From Theocolax elegans (taxonomy: Eukaryota > Arthropoda > Insecta > Hymenoptera > Cerocephalidae): a stretch of 64,000 nucleotides of DNA. Each line of letters begins with the position of its first letter. Position 1 is the stretch's first letter. Both the position numbers and the translations under genes were made by a program. Below the pieces are notes generated by a model. The model searched no databases, was not told the origin of the DNA, and saw only the letters and a program-made list of their open reading frames with translations. The stretch lies in NCBI GenBank assembly GCA_026168455.1, contig CM047426.1, positions 81,185,986-81,249,985 on the forward strand, read 5' to 3'. Below are positions 1 through 12,000 of this stretch, in pieces.

Positions 1-831
1 TAAAAATTTAGAATATCATTAAAATTATTGGTTTATATTATTTACATTCGCTTGCGTACGTCTCTTTCTTGCGATTATTACATTAATTATATCGTTGATA
101 ATTAGGTATTCTTACCGAATTATCATGTCAATACACTAAATACTAGTTTCTTACTCTCTAAAATTTTCTGTCACCATATAATCTCCTGATTATCTACAAA
201 ATTACATATAGTATGCTTTCTTTATACGCACTCCAACATTTAAATTTGAAAATGTTGAAACATTTAATAGACAATATCTTCCAAAAATATTACTCGACTA
301 ATCATTTTAACAAATAATACATATATAGATAAATATAATAACATATATAACACAAATAAAAGCCAATAACCCACTATACATATATATTATATTTTGATAA
401 AAAAAACTGATCGAAAGCACATTGTTTCACTGAAAAAAAGTAGATAGAAACGTATTTTATGTACTATAATCAATTGGGTTAAAAAAACATCATTATTATT
501 TTAAAATTATATGAATCAGCGTTTAAAAGCTATTCACAATGTCTTTCTCTCATTCTGTTACTATTGGCTAAATTTTTAAATAACTTAAATAATAATTCGT
601 TCATGGTTAATAATATTTGTTTACATATATTTTCATTAAGTCATTAATTTTGGGTTATTGGAATATTAGGAAAAATTTTAAAAAGCTTTTGTCTAATAAA
701 ATAAGTATTTGTAATGATATTTTATGTTATATTTTAACGATTTACCAAAGAAAACCCAATTTTTTGGACGAAATAAAACGAACAAGATCCCTCCATATAC
801 GTAGTGTTTATTTGCTTTTCTATTAGACAAA

Positions 832-893
832 TTTTACTGCAAGTTTCGTTTAATTAAAAGTTGATTTGTTTATGATTGTAATTTGCAGTAAAA
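832..893. repeat. Short inverted repeat inside the tandem unit
   Basis: The sequence ttttactgcaa at 832-842 is repeated in inverse as ttgcagtaaaa at 883-893, enclosing about 40 bp. Unit 2 has the same arrangement (about 2014-2076). Unit 3 begins the same arm but has a degraded partner (ttcgcaataaaa near 3306). This makes a potential small hairpin near the point where unit 3 diverges. Its function is unknown. Confidence 0.6.
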
Positions 894-1542
894 AAAGTGA
901 TAAGAGTAGTAAAAAAAAGTAATTATAATTCAAAATTGTGATTGTTTCTTATAAATCAATACGATTCAAAAACAGGAAGTTTTATCAATGCAATAAATTA
1001 TTATTAATTTAATTAGTCAATTCATAGCTTTTCAAAGCATGATATGTCTATTATTAGTAAAGCGAACAGAACCCGGTTCTATCTGTCACTTCCTTACGTG
1101 ATCATTAACCATGTCAAGATCTGCGTATACCAGGATGGGTAAGGTTTGTCGTGTATTATCATGAAACAATACAATTTAAAGTTTGTATGTAGAATATGAA
1201 TATGATAAATTACACAAAGCAAATCATTTTAATTAAAAATTTAGAATATCATTAAAATTATTGGTTTATATTATTTACATTCGCTTGCGTACGTCTCTTT
1301 CTTGCGATTATTACATTAATTATATCGTTGATAATTAGGTATTCTTACCGAATTATCATGTCAATACACTAAATACTAGTTTCTTACTCTCTAAAATTTT
1401 CTGTCACCATATAATCTCCTGATTATCTACAAAATTACATAGTATGCTTTCTTTATACGCACTCCAACATTTAAATTTGAAAATGTTAAACATTTAATAC
1501 GATATCTTCCAAACGTATTACTCGACTAATCATCTTAACAAA

Positions 1543-1548
<6 letters not shown>

Positions 1549-1579
<31 letters not shown>
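1549..1579. repeat. (TA)n microsatellite in array unit 2
   Basis: An uninterrupted TA run. In unit 2 it directly abuts tattttgata. Units 1 and 3 have about 60 bp of extra sequence there (ataaatataataacatata and on), so this run marks a deletion specific to unit 2. Confidence 0.9.
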
Positions 1580-1583
<4 letters not shown>

Positions 1584-2732
1584 TTTGATAAAAAAACTGA
1601 TCGAAAACACATTGTTTCACTGAAAAAAAGTAGATAGAAACGTATTTTATGTACTATAATAAAAAAAAAACATCATTATTATTTTAAAATTATATGAATC
1701 AGCGTTTAAAAGCTATTCACATGTCTTTCTCTCATTCTGTTACTATTGGCTAAATTTTTAAATAACTTAAATAATAATTCGTTCATGGTTAATAATATTT
1801 GTTTACATATATTTTCATTAAGTCATTAATTTTGGGTTATTGGAATATTAGGAAAAATTTTAAAAAGCTTTTGTCTAATAAAATAAGTATTTGTAATGAT
1901 ATTTTATGTTATATTTTAACGATTTACCAAAGAAAACCCAATTTTTTGGACGAAATAAAACGAACAAGATCCCTCCATATACGTAGTGTTTATTTGCTTT
2001 TCTATTAGACAAATTTTACTGCAAGTTTCGTTTAATTAAAAGTTGATTTGTTTATGATTGTAATTTGCAGTAAAAAAAGTGATAAGAGTAGTAAAAAAAA
2101 GTAATTATAATTCAAAATTGTGATTGTTTCTTATAAATCAATACGATTCAAAAACAGGAAGTTTTATCAATGCAATAAATTATTATTAATTTAATTAGTC
2201 AATTCATAGCTTTTCAAAGCGTGACTATGTCTATTATTAGTAAAGCGAACAGAACCCGGTTCTATCTGTCACTTCCTTACGTGATCATTAACCATGTCAA
2301 GATCTGCGTATACCAGGATGGGTAAGGTTTGTCGTGTATTATCATGAAACAATACAATTTAAAGTTTGTATGTAGAATATGAATATGATAAATTACACAA
2401 AGCAAATCATTTTAATTAAAAATTTAGAATATCATTAAAATTATTGGTTTATATTATTTACATTCGCTTGCGTACGTCTCTTTCTTGCGATTATTACATT
2501 AATTATATCGTTGATAATTAGGTATTCTTACCGAATTATCATGTCAATACACTAAATACTAGTTTCTTACTCTCTAAAATTTTCTGTCACCATATAATCT
2601 CCTGATTATCTACAAAATTACATACAGTATGCTTTCTTTATACGCACTCCAACATTTAAATTTGAAAATGTTAAAACATTTAATATACGATATCTTCCAA
2701 ACGTATTACTCGACTAATCATCTTAACAAATG

Positions 2733-2758
<26 letters not shown>
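2733..2758. repeat. (TA)n microsatellite in array unit 3
   Basis: A TA run in the position equivalent to the unit 2 run, here followed by the ataaatataataac segment that unit 2 lacks. Unit 1 has only a short interrupted version near 318-325. Confidence 0.85.
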
Positions 2759-2767
<9 letters not shown>

Positions 2768-3253
2768 TAATAACATATATAAAACAATAAAAGCCAATAA
2801 CCCAATATACATATATATTACATTTTTGATAAAAAAACTGATCGAAAACACATTGTTTCACTGAAAAAAAGTAGATAGAAACGTATTTTATGTACTATAA
2901 TAAAAAAAAACATCATTATTATTTTAAAATTATATGAATCAGCGTTTAAAAGCTATTCACATGTCTTTCTCTCATTCTGTTACTATTGGCTAAATTTTTA
3001 AATAACTTAAATAATAATTCGTTCATGGTTAATAATATTTGTTTACATATATTTTCATTAAGTCATTAATTTTGGGTTATTGGAATATTAGGAAAAATTT
3101 TAAAAAGCTTTTGTCTAATAAAATAAGTATTTGTAATGATATTTTATGTTATATTTTAACGATTTACCAAAGAAAACCCAATTTTTTGGACGAAATAAAA
3201 CGAACAAGATCCCTCCATATACGTAGTGTTTATTTGCTTTTCTATTAGACAAA

Positions 3254-5030
3254 TATTTTACTGCAAGTCACATTTTGATTGAAAATAGATTTTATGGCTA
3301 TAATTCGCAATAAAAAAATAGTTTACCTCCGCAAAATGGATTTTCGATATTTCATAGCTTTAACAATAGATAGCTCTAAAAGCCCGGATCGTTCTAATAA
3401 ATAACAACGAGATTCTTCAATCAAATGTCAGAATTAGATAGTCTATCAAAGTTCACTTAAAAATAATTGATGTTGACGGTCAGTAATTTCCATAATTCAT
3501 CGTTACTATAATAATCCAACCAACAATTTTCCCTAATTAAGATCCAAACAATGACATCCCTGAGTTTAATTACCAGTTTAACTACGTACTAGCGAAATTA
3601 ACACATTAATTTCTTGAAAAAAAGCTCACGAGGGAGCTTTCGATTAAACCCGTAATATAAAAATCCATAATCCTATTACAACTCCGACAAAGTTAATTTC
3701 CTTGTTCCTTTTAAAGAAATAGATGCGATACAGTATAGAACTAACGCATCCACTCCTCGTTTTCCTCGACTTTTCTCCACCACGATTTCCGGCGCATCTG
3801 CCATTCCCGCGGTGTGCATCCGTAATAAGCTCGACGTATAGTCCCCGCGATATTTTCTCCGAGAAGGAAAGAGATACTTCGGAGGAAGCGAGCTTTACGA
3901 GCCCAAGTCTTTATTAGCATTTTATACGATGTCACCGCATAAGAAATGTCCTGTTCTCTCCTCCACCCATCTACTTTCCGCTTAATATCGACGCCACATC
4001 GACTTAAAGACTTGCGCGAGAAAACATTTAGTTGTATTCTGTTGAGTTCTTTACGTGATGGGGCTCTGCGATCTTTAATTTATTATCCAGAAGGTTAAAA
4101 AGGAATGTTTATATATACGGGGTGTACAGTCTAACTTGTGATGAAATAGAAAACGCCATTCAAACCTAAATTTGACATGAATGATAATTGTGTATTGATG
4201 AATTGTAGGAAGAATAAATTAATCTTTTGCAGTGTACACCTAAATCAGCTTCGGTTTTTCAGAAACTTGAAAATTTTTTTATCAATTTTATTTGAAATTA
4301 CTTTCCGTTTATAAAAATATGTTTTACTATAACATGTTGCTTTTACTCTTAAAAATGTGTTACGCATAGACCAATCATATTTTTAACATTCCGATGACTC
4401 GGTTAAATAATTAATAAACAGAAGCTTTTTAAGTTATACGGTGCATGATGTTCCTTTTTAAAACTATTGCCAGATAGGCAAATTTACTGAAAATGTAAGT
4501 GAAATAAGAATTTATTTTTATGTCGTGGTATGCATGATAGAAGTATGTGTTATGTTATTCTCGCTTAAACTACGTATTTCCGTTTATTTTATCAATATTC
4601 GTCTGTGCCCATAAAAGACGCGCGAATACTCGGAATTTTATCGTGTCTCGTAACTTAAAGAAAAAAGATAAAATTTCTGGAATTTTGTTATTCTATATGT
4701 AGCATTTCCCAGACACTCATATAGATTAGTTTTCATAAATTTCGTTACAAGATAAGTTGATTAAATTAATATAAATAACGCGTTGGAATTATTATCTTAC
4801 ATTGATTTAGTGTATTTAAAAAATTGAGTACATGTATAACTAATGGATGCAAAAGTGAAATAAAAATTTGAAAAACAGATTTTTTTTAAATCCATGTATT
4901 TGTTTGAATATATGCGCATCTTGCGTATTTTTATTACAATTGAAAACTGGTATTAAAATTAGTGAGTTAACGTAAATGAAAGTAAAGAGTTTTCAACATT
5001 TTAAAACCAACCGAACGGAGAATCATAAAA
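3254..5030. other. Non-coding AT-rich DNA with one GC-rich patch
   Basis: No reading frame here resembles a known protein. The first 65 bp still resemble the array unit (actgcaagt, then a T-rich stretch, then a cgcaataaaa motif), so the third copy may fade out rather than end abruptly. A GC-richer patch lies at about 3740-4020; overlapping frames on both strands there have no recognisable content. The rest is AT-rich intergenic or intronic sequence. Confidence 0.6.
4121..4240. repeat. Possible 120 bp short-inverted-repeat element
   Basis: The segment opens with ggtgtacagt and closes with the near-inverse agtgtacacc, an 8 bp perfect arm plus partial extension. It is AT-rich inside. I see no clear target-site duplication and no second copy in the window, so it could be a small MITE remnant or chance. 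Confidence 0.3.
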
Positions 5031-5380
5031 CAAAGGTAAAACCGCATAAAACGCGAGAAAATTAAGGACGGAAATAGCATTGTAAGTTTTAAACGCTGTG
5101 ACCAAATAAACGCACTTTTCGCGAAAGCTTCCCAAAGGGGTCAAGCGCATCACGAGAGTAAGAAATAAGTATCCTCGAGTCTATCTTTGTAAAATAAAAG
5201 TGGCAAGAAACATCCTGAAGAACCCGAGAGAGAAAGAAAAATAGAAAGCAGAGAAGTACAAAGGGGGTAAAAAAGAAATGCCCGGGGACAACAAAGAAAA
5301 CCGGCTGCGGGAAAGATTAAGAAAAGAAATGCCGCAAGGGAGATAAAAAAACCAAGGGTGACGCGGAACTTCCAGTGCGA
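5031..5380. other. Purine-rich strand-asymmetric tract
   Basis: The plus strand is strongly biased to A and G over about 350 bp (for example gagagagaaagaaaaatag near 5225 and aagattaagaaaagaaatgcc near 5312). No credible protein is encoded. Such tracts can form triplex DNA or bind GAGA-type factors; here only the composition is seen. Confidence 0.55.
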
Positions 5381-8300
5381 TAATTCAGGTTTAATGCCAA
5401 CGCGTCCGAGGTGAGAAGGACCCCTAATTCTTGATCTTTTATCCCAAGCGCTAACTCTTGCCGCTTTTTTTTAACGACAGGTGAGAGAACCTTCTCGTAA
5501 AAAATGTTTTTTTTTCGACTTTGTGTGTGTGTTTAACGATGCACAGTTTATGGGAGCAATCGAGATGCAAATTCGGAAGGATCATAATTTCTTCAAGACT
5601 AACTTGTATTTGGGTCTTTAAAAAAATGAGGAGGTTTTGCAGCGAGCTCTTTTTGTTGTTGTGGCTGCGAAGGTAACTAATAGTTTAGTGTTGAGTTGTT
5701 ACACGTTTTTACTACTGGGCACAACTTTGGTCTTTAAAGAAATTGTTATCGGGAAATGTTATTTGCGGTAATTAATTTTTAAATGTTACCACTTTTCTTT
5801 TATTAAAACAGTTTTTATATGCAAGTAGTATGTAAAACTTATTTAATAATATGCCAGTTGATTTAATTTTTTTTTTAATTACAGTGTAAAATAATTTTTA
5901 AAAAATTAAATACGTTTAAAATTTGACAGTTATCACTAGAAATACTTCATAATTTTATAAATACTTTAGAATAAATGTGAATTAAGTATATATATATATA
6001 TAATATTAAAATAAAAATTAATATTTACAAGAAATTTTGACATTTTCCTAATTAACACACCGTTCCCGAAACGCTCTTTCCTAAGGTTTATTATAAAGGG
6101 AGCATACACCGTAAATATTAAAGCAGTGATTTAAAACTCCGGGAGAAAACGGCTTTAAAAGTGTGTTACACACATGAGTAACGCATGACTTCATTATATC
6201 GTCGTATACCCTTGCCAAAAAAAAAAGTTACGTAACTCACAAATGAGGAACTCCCTCATGCCTTTTGTTATGTTTAATTACTTAGAGATAAAAATAAGTG
6301 GAAACGAAGCATCGTAACCAATTACGATGGTTACACGGTACCGTCAATTATCTTCGAAGAATTCGCGGCTGGTTATCTTGTAGGTTAAAAAGATCGGACG
6401 TAGAAGGTCAGAAAAACTTAATTAAAGCCGAGAAAAACACTCCAACGCTACTAAATGACGCGGGTTGTACAAAAAAGATGAGCGACCCTCGTGCAGCCAT
6501 AAATTTGCGTCCTGCAGCCTCATTAACGGGAAGTTTAAATGCGGTTCATTTTTCTTACGTGCACCAATTTTTGATACACCCTTTCATTCTTTAGAGTGCA
6601 TAAAGGAAGGATTTTTGATAATTTTTCTGCACGAAAGCATAACTATTATATTCAATTATATTGTTATATATAATTCAATCGGTTGGTGTGCGATACCAAG
6701 ATGCATCTAATTATCCAAATATTAATATATGAGCAATTGTACACTTGATCCTTCATTATATACTTCTGTAATAAACTTACTTTTATATTTATAAAATTTC
6801 AATGTATCTGTAATAATACCTTAATTTAAATTTATGTATATTAAATTTCTAATTTTTTTTAAAAACCAATTAAATTCTATTAAGGTAACGGTAGGACTGA
6901 TAGACGTTTTATACTATATTGAAGAATATCGTTATTAGATAAGCGTTTTCGATATTTACAAAATAGATACACTTAAATTTGTTGATACCCGCAAAGCATA
7001 TTATTAATTTAAAAAAGCACATTTTAATTAATTTTAAGAGACATATATCTTAACGAATTCTCAACAAATCTGGTAATTGCTTCAAAATTTGGTAACAAAA
7101 TATTTATATAACTTTTCAAGATTTACAATGGTTTCTTATTAAATCAAAGCTCTAGTCCCTAAGAGGAGAAAAGAAAATAACTACACTGTATTAGCATTTT
7201 CATTGATTCGTTTAACGTAAGCAGCACTTTCGTACAACCGGCGCATTCACCTTTTACTGCCTGTGCGCACTAAACTAGGTATATATGTATATGTATATAT
7301 ATACGTGTACGTGTACGTGTATGTATATATATATATATAGATATGTGTGTGTATGTGTGTGTGTGTGTGTACGCGCGATATAAACAGCCCGTATTCAGTA
7401 TACGGAGACGAGTAAAGATAAAGATACGATTGTCCAGGAAGGCTCGGAGGAAAATTAACGCGTGCAGGACGTTAAACGCATCGCAGAGCCATGGGCACTC
7501 ATTGTTCCTTCGCAATACATATATATATACATATATATATACATACATATACGTATATTGTGCATGGGAACGCGTTAATACGAGCACATAATACCTGCTC
7601 TTCTTCCTCATCCGTTATTGGCTATTATCAAAACGTTATTGACGGTCGATCGTCCTGATAAACATGGATTTTCGTTCGTTTTTTTTCTTTTTCGTTTCAA
7701 ACAAGAGATTTTGGGAGGGTATCGCTACAATAGAGGCGTTTGGCCGCTTTGTTTCCTCTGGCTATATTTACGCTATTCATGGGTCTTGTATATATATGTA
7801 TATTTGGCGATGATGTACTCCGAGTAATTATTTTCGCGTGATGATCGGAAATTGAGGTGATTATTTTGCAGGTAGAGTTTGTAATTACAGCGAATGTTCT
7901 TTACTATACATATATATACATATACGATGAACCTGATTTTTAATGCATTTTTTTAAGTGGATGCCAAATTGTAATGTTACAAATTTACTATACGGTACAT
8001 TTAAACACTGCATTGCGTAAAGTTTATTATATATTGTTATCGCTGCTATTGGTTTATCTCTTTATAATTATCATATAGGTGTACTTATTTAAATTACAAT
8101 ACGTAGATTTTTATAACGCGTAGTTTACTGGTTATTAAGATCTTTACGCCTATGACTCTATCCATTGCTAATAATTCTTGAATATTACATTGAATGTTTA
8201 ACGTGCTGTTGAATTTAACACTTGACGAGGTAGAAAAGCCCTTCAGGCATTGTGGAAATATGATGTAAATTCTCATTCAATGAAGATAAATTCAAAGTGA

Positions 8301-8742
8301 ACTTTTAACGATTAAATATTATATTTAAAATATTACATTATTTTATAATTTCGCTTAATGATAATAATAATTTATATTCAAAGCAATTAAGGAAGTAAAA
8401 AGTAATTAAAATTACTAAAAGAAATTAAATATTGATGTAGAAATGAACTTTTGCATGATTTGTAACATTGTTGTTCTTTATCTAATAGAAAAAGATCCTC
8501 GAGATGGGCCTGACTGTAATATCGATAATATTGATTTACTCAATTTGGCGATTTCAATTTGTTTTATCATTCGTTTGGTAGAATCTCCCAAAAATATTTA
8601 AACCATCAAAATATCGTAAACCAATTTAGGACATGAACATTAGTTTGCAGAAACCGATAAGGTATATAATCGAAATATCCAAAAGTTCCACAAAATCACA
8701 TAAAATAGACAGTTAAAATTGAAAATTCGACATCTCGCAACA
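5381..8742. other. Non-coding DNA with GC patches and simple repeats
   Basis: AT-rich background with a GC-richer patch at about 6290-6560 and alternating purine/pyrimidine runs around 7278-7380 and 7510-7560. Open frames here start at non-ATG codons or consist of low-complexity translations of the TA/TG runs. No splice-bounded exon was recognised. Confidence 0.55.
7278..7380. repeat. Alternating TA/TG/CG simple-sequence tract
   Basis: About 100 bp of almost continuous purine-pyrimidine alternation: TA runs, three gtacgt-type repeats, a TG run, and a terminal acgcgcg. A related tatata-rich stretch follows at 7510-7560. The tract is a candidate for Z-DNA or cruciform formation and a hypervariable microsatellite. 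Confidence 0.8.
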
Positions 8743-9020
8743 ATGAAGCATCAAAGGCATTCTGGAGTCATCGATCCTCGAATAGCTAGATTCGCTTGGC
8801 CACATCTCATTGGAAAGCGTCTGGGGAAGGGCCGTAAACTCGTAGCACAGGCGATACTCTCGAGGGATGGGGTTCGATTAGCGGTGCTTTAGTGCCGGAC
8901 GGTATACCCCGGGTCACGGGGCGTCGGTCCTCGCAAGTCTCGCGGAATAAGTTTCGAGACTGCCATAAACGTCCCCGATGGATTTACGGATGGTTAGTGG
9001 TGGTGGTGGTTGAATGCGCC
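8743..9020 (+). other. GC-rich island containing a 49-codon ATG open frame
   Basis: This is one of the most GC-rich patches of the left half, containing ccccgggtcacggggcg near 8907. An ATG at 8743 opens a basic 49-codon frame ending in TAG at 8890-8892; it begins MKHQRHSGVIDPRIARFAW. The frame spans most of the island but has no recognisable domain, signal peptide or paralogue here. It could be a small peptide gene, but a conserved regulatory island with a chance open frame is more likely. Confidence 0.3.
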
Positions 9021-12000
9021 TTTGTAAATGCGACGATTTTACGCGGATGGTGAGAATGTGGATGCCAAGAGGAATTATATATCGCGTAGAGCTCTGATGT
9101 GCATTGATTTTCGAAATAGGCTAATGGTTTTGCGATGTAATTTTGAGCAATCTATATATAGGCTTGGGGATCTTAGTTTCGAGGGGATTAGGAACAACTT
9201 GCGGAATTTCGGATGTGGTCTAATAGAGCATTTAGCTAATTGAAATTTTGAGATTCTCGGAGTTGTCAATATTTGCGGCTACTCATTGTGGATAATGTGT
9301 ATGGAAGTGAATATAAATATGATCACGGTTGATAGATGTCTATGAGTGCAAACATTTTAATATCAATGCAAGATTAAATTGACAATTAGTAGTCAGCAGA
9401 TGATTTGGTTTATATTTCGAGTACGATGGATTTTTCTGTTCAAAAGTCATTGCGATTTCTAACACTAAAGTCCAGGATACATCAAACAAAAAATTTATAA
9501 TCTGGGTAAATAAGAATTGTTATTAAGTAGGTAATTCAAAAACCTTCAATTATTGTATTCGATCAATTCTATATCAGATATGTTGTCAATTATAATACCA
9601 GAAAATACTTCTTGAAGTTATAAAATATATATTTATATTTATATTTAAAATTGGCAAAAATCCTGGACGATTTCTAAATCTATGACAACAAAATTCCAAC
9701 ACTATTTGGATAAAAACTATTGTAACAGGATGATAAAAATTCTGAAACAAAATTCTGAAAAATTATTATCCAGCATGGTAACAGTTTCTATATGCTTCTC
9801 ATTTTTTACATAAAATTCTGGACAAAATTATATAGTCTCGCTTATCATTTGGGTTATTTATATTAATTTGTTTTCCATGTAGTTAGTCCATCGGAATATG
9901 TAATACCCAATTTAAAAGACGAGTAATGCGCGTTAACATCTTGGCCAGGAGTTACCCAGATCATAATGAGCGCATAATACGCGACGACTTTTACGTTGCG
10001 AGTTGCAAGTTTTTGCTAATAGACGATACATGACATAGACCTTGTTGCGTGTTATAGGTCCATTTGGATGTGTAGCAGAGCAGCGTAGACTTTTCTTATT
10101 GTAGCATTTGTGTGCTAACTGCAACTTTATTAAATAGTTTTAGTCCGTAAAGTGTGTAACCTATAGTTCATCCGAATGTTAAATTCCTATGTAACTAATA
10201 AACCATACTACAATAACAACAATTTACGATATATATAATGTATTTTAAAAAGGTAATTATTATAAGCCATTGTCCATTAAATTTCAAAATACAGACATTA
10301 TTTCATAAAATTTAACATATCCACCCGAGAATTTTGGATTTGGTGTACAGTGTGAAAAAAATATAACGCAGCATTTATTGTTCTTCTCTTTGCTCTTCTT
10401 TTATTTCGTAACGTTGCGATACGTGACGGCCAAGTTTGTACAGATGTCACAAAGAGCTCGAGCTATTAAATACGTGAACTGAAACGAGAAATCCCATAAG
10501 ACCTTTGCTCCGGCTTTGTTTTGCTTATACGTTGATTTTAGAGCTGGTCTAATTGTTTAGCCTTGCTGTTTGGATTTGCTTCAGGGGATTGATGGTCTCA
10601 ACCCTGTAAGATAAGCTCCGACTCGTTCCATCCAGTTAAAACGATGCAATTTTGGTTTAACATATCAACCATAACGCTAATCTTTTCTAATTGAATTATT
10701 CAATTGATATTATAATTGAGCTTTGTATTTTTGCGGTAGTGCACTGTTGAATCGTTAAGATTTTACGAGGTAAATTATACACTTTATGTACGCTAATTAG
10801 GATGAAAGCTGCTAATGATGATATATTCGTACTAAATTCGTAGGGTGGTGATATGCAAATATGTAACATTTTAGTAATACAGCTGTTACTCACAAATCAC
10901 CGAAACTTTGTTAATTTAAATTAAATTGAATTAAAATGATAAATCATTCGTTTAAGTGGTACTAAAATTAATTTTAAATTATCACCTCTGTAGAAGATAT
11001 GATAATTTATGTATTGGATAACGTTTAAACGACGTATAATTTTAGAAACGATCTTCGCATGTATCTATAATGTGCACACATACTCAACAAAATTGTCAGA
11101 GTTGCACTTGAAAGCTGTTGGTACTCTTTTTTATCTGCCAACGAGTAATGAAACGAATAAAGCTACATCATATATATATATATTAAGTATTGTATAATTA
11201 TAATAAACGAAATCAAACGAGAAATCATTGAATTAATTAAAAATTAATTTATCGAAAGAGTTATTTATCAAAGTCAATAAAGTATTTAAACTGTCGCATT
11301 ATTCGTTATTGAATATTGAATATAACACCTGAATTTCATTGAAACTCGATGGGCTCTCTTTGATACTTAAACACCACTCGTCGAATTGAGCTTGGCTATC
11401 GATAAAAATTTAAAAGACCGCGCGTAGTGAAAATATGTACGATAAATTCCGTAGTCACTTGTTATACAAGGTTCTCAGGGCGGCATAGAAGAGAAAGCTT
11501 ATCGTCACGTTTTCCTCCCGCAGCAGCAAAACTCCATTATTCTTCTCTTTCTTCGACGCGGCATAAATTTTCACGAGACCGGAGGAAAATAGGTGGGCAA
11601 AGAAACTCGGGGCCTGCTATAAAATATGAAAACCGATTCGGCGGAAGAACAAGACGCGCGGATATTGAGGCAACGACGAAATGACAGTCGGGGAATGAAA
11701 AAGGGGGAGCTCGGTTTTATTGAGAGAAAGAAAGAAACAGAAACTCCCTCGGGAGATTCCCGGTGGTAGACATTTTCATGGAGAAATGTAGAGTGACTGA
11801 TCTGATCGCGACTTTTATAATAAGTTTCTTCATTTTTTTTTCCGTTCCTCTGGGGCAGGTTCGATGATGCATTTTTCCCGACATTCGGGATATACGGAGC
11901 GCCATTGTCACAAGGGCTCGTACTTGTATATGCCGATGAATCGAACTATTTTTTTTTTTAGTTATTATAATTGAAATGTCTTCTCGATGATATATGTGCA

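Larger units (their letters stand above)
1..3253. repeat. Tandem array of a ~1.2 kb AT-rich unit (2 full copies + 1 truncated)
   Basis: Three head-to-tail copies begin at 1, 1234 and 2417. Each starts with the same taaaaatttagaatatcatt motif. Unit 1 is 1233 bp and unit 2 is 1183 bp. Unit 3 is recognisable for about 837 bp and then diverges sharply just after the shared tctattagacaaat. Outside a variable TA-repeat segment the copies are nearly identical, differing by scattered substitutions and 1-2 base indels. The array enters the window already in progress, so its left boundary and true copy number are unknown. The unit shows no coding signal: its longest open frame, 69 codons, lacks an ATG. 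It looks like a satellite-like or recently amplified local tandem repeat. Confidence 0.97.

Noticed and set aside
617..3248. Identical 69-codon open frame in each of the three array units (617, 1799, 3039)
   Set aside because: It starts at TTG, not ATG, has no domain, and is identical only because the whole repeat is nearly identical; the flanking non-coding DNA is equally conserved.
7270..7611. 113-codon minus-strand and 82-codon plus-strand frames
   Set aside because: Largely translations of TA/TG microsatellites (Tyr-Ile and Thr-His runs).
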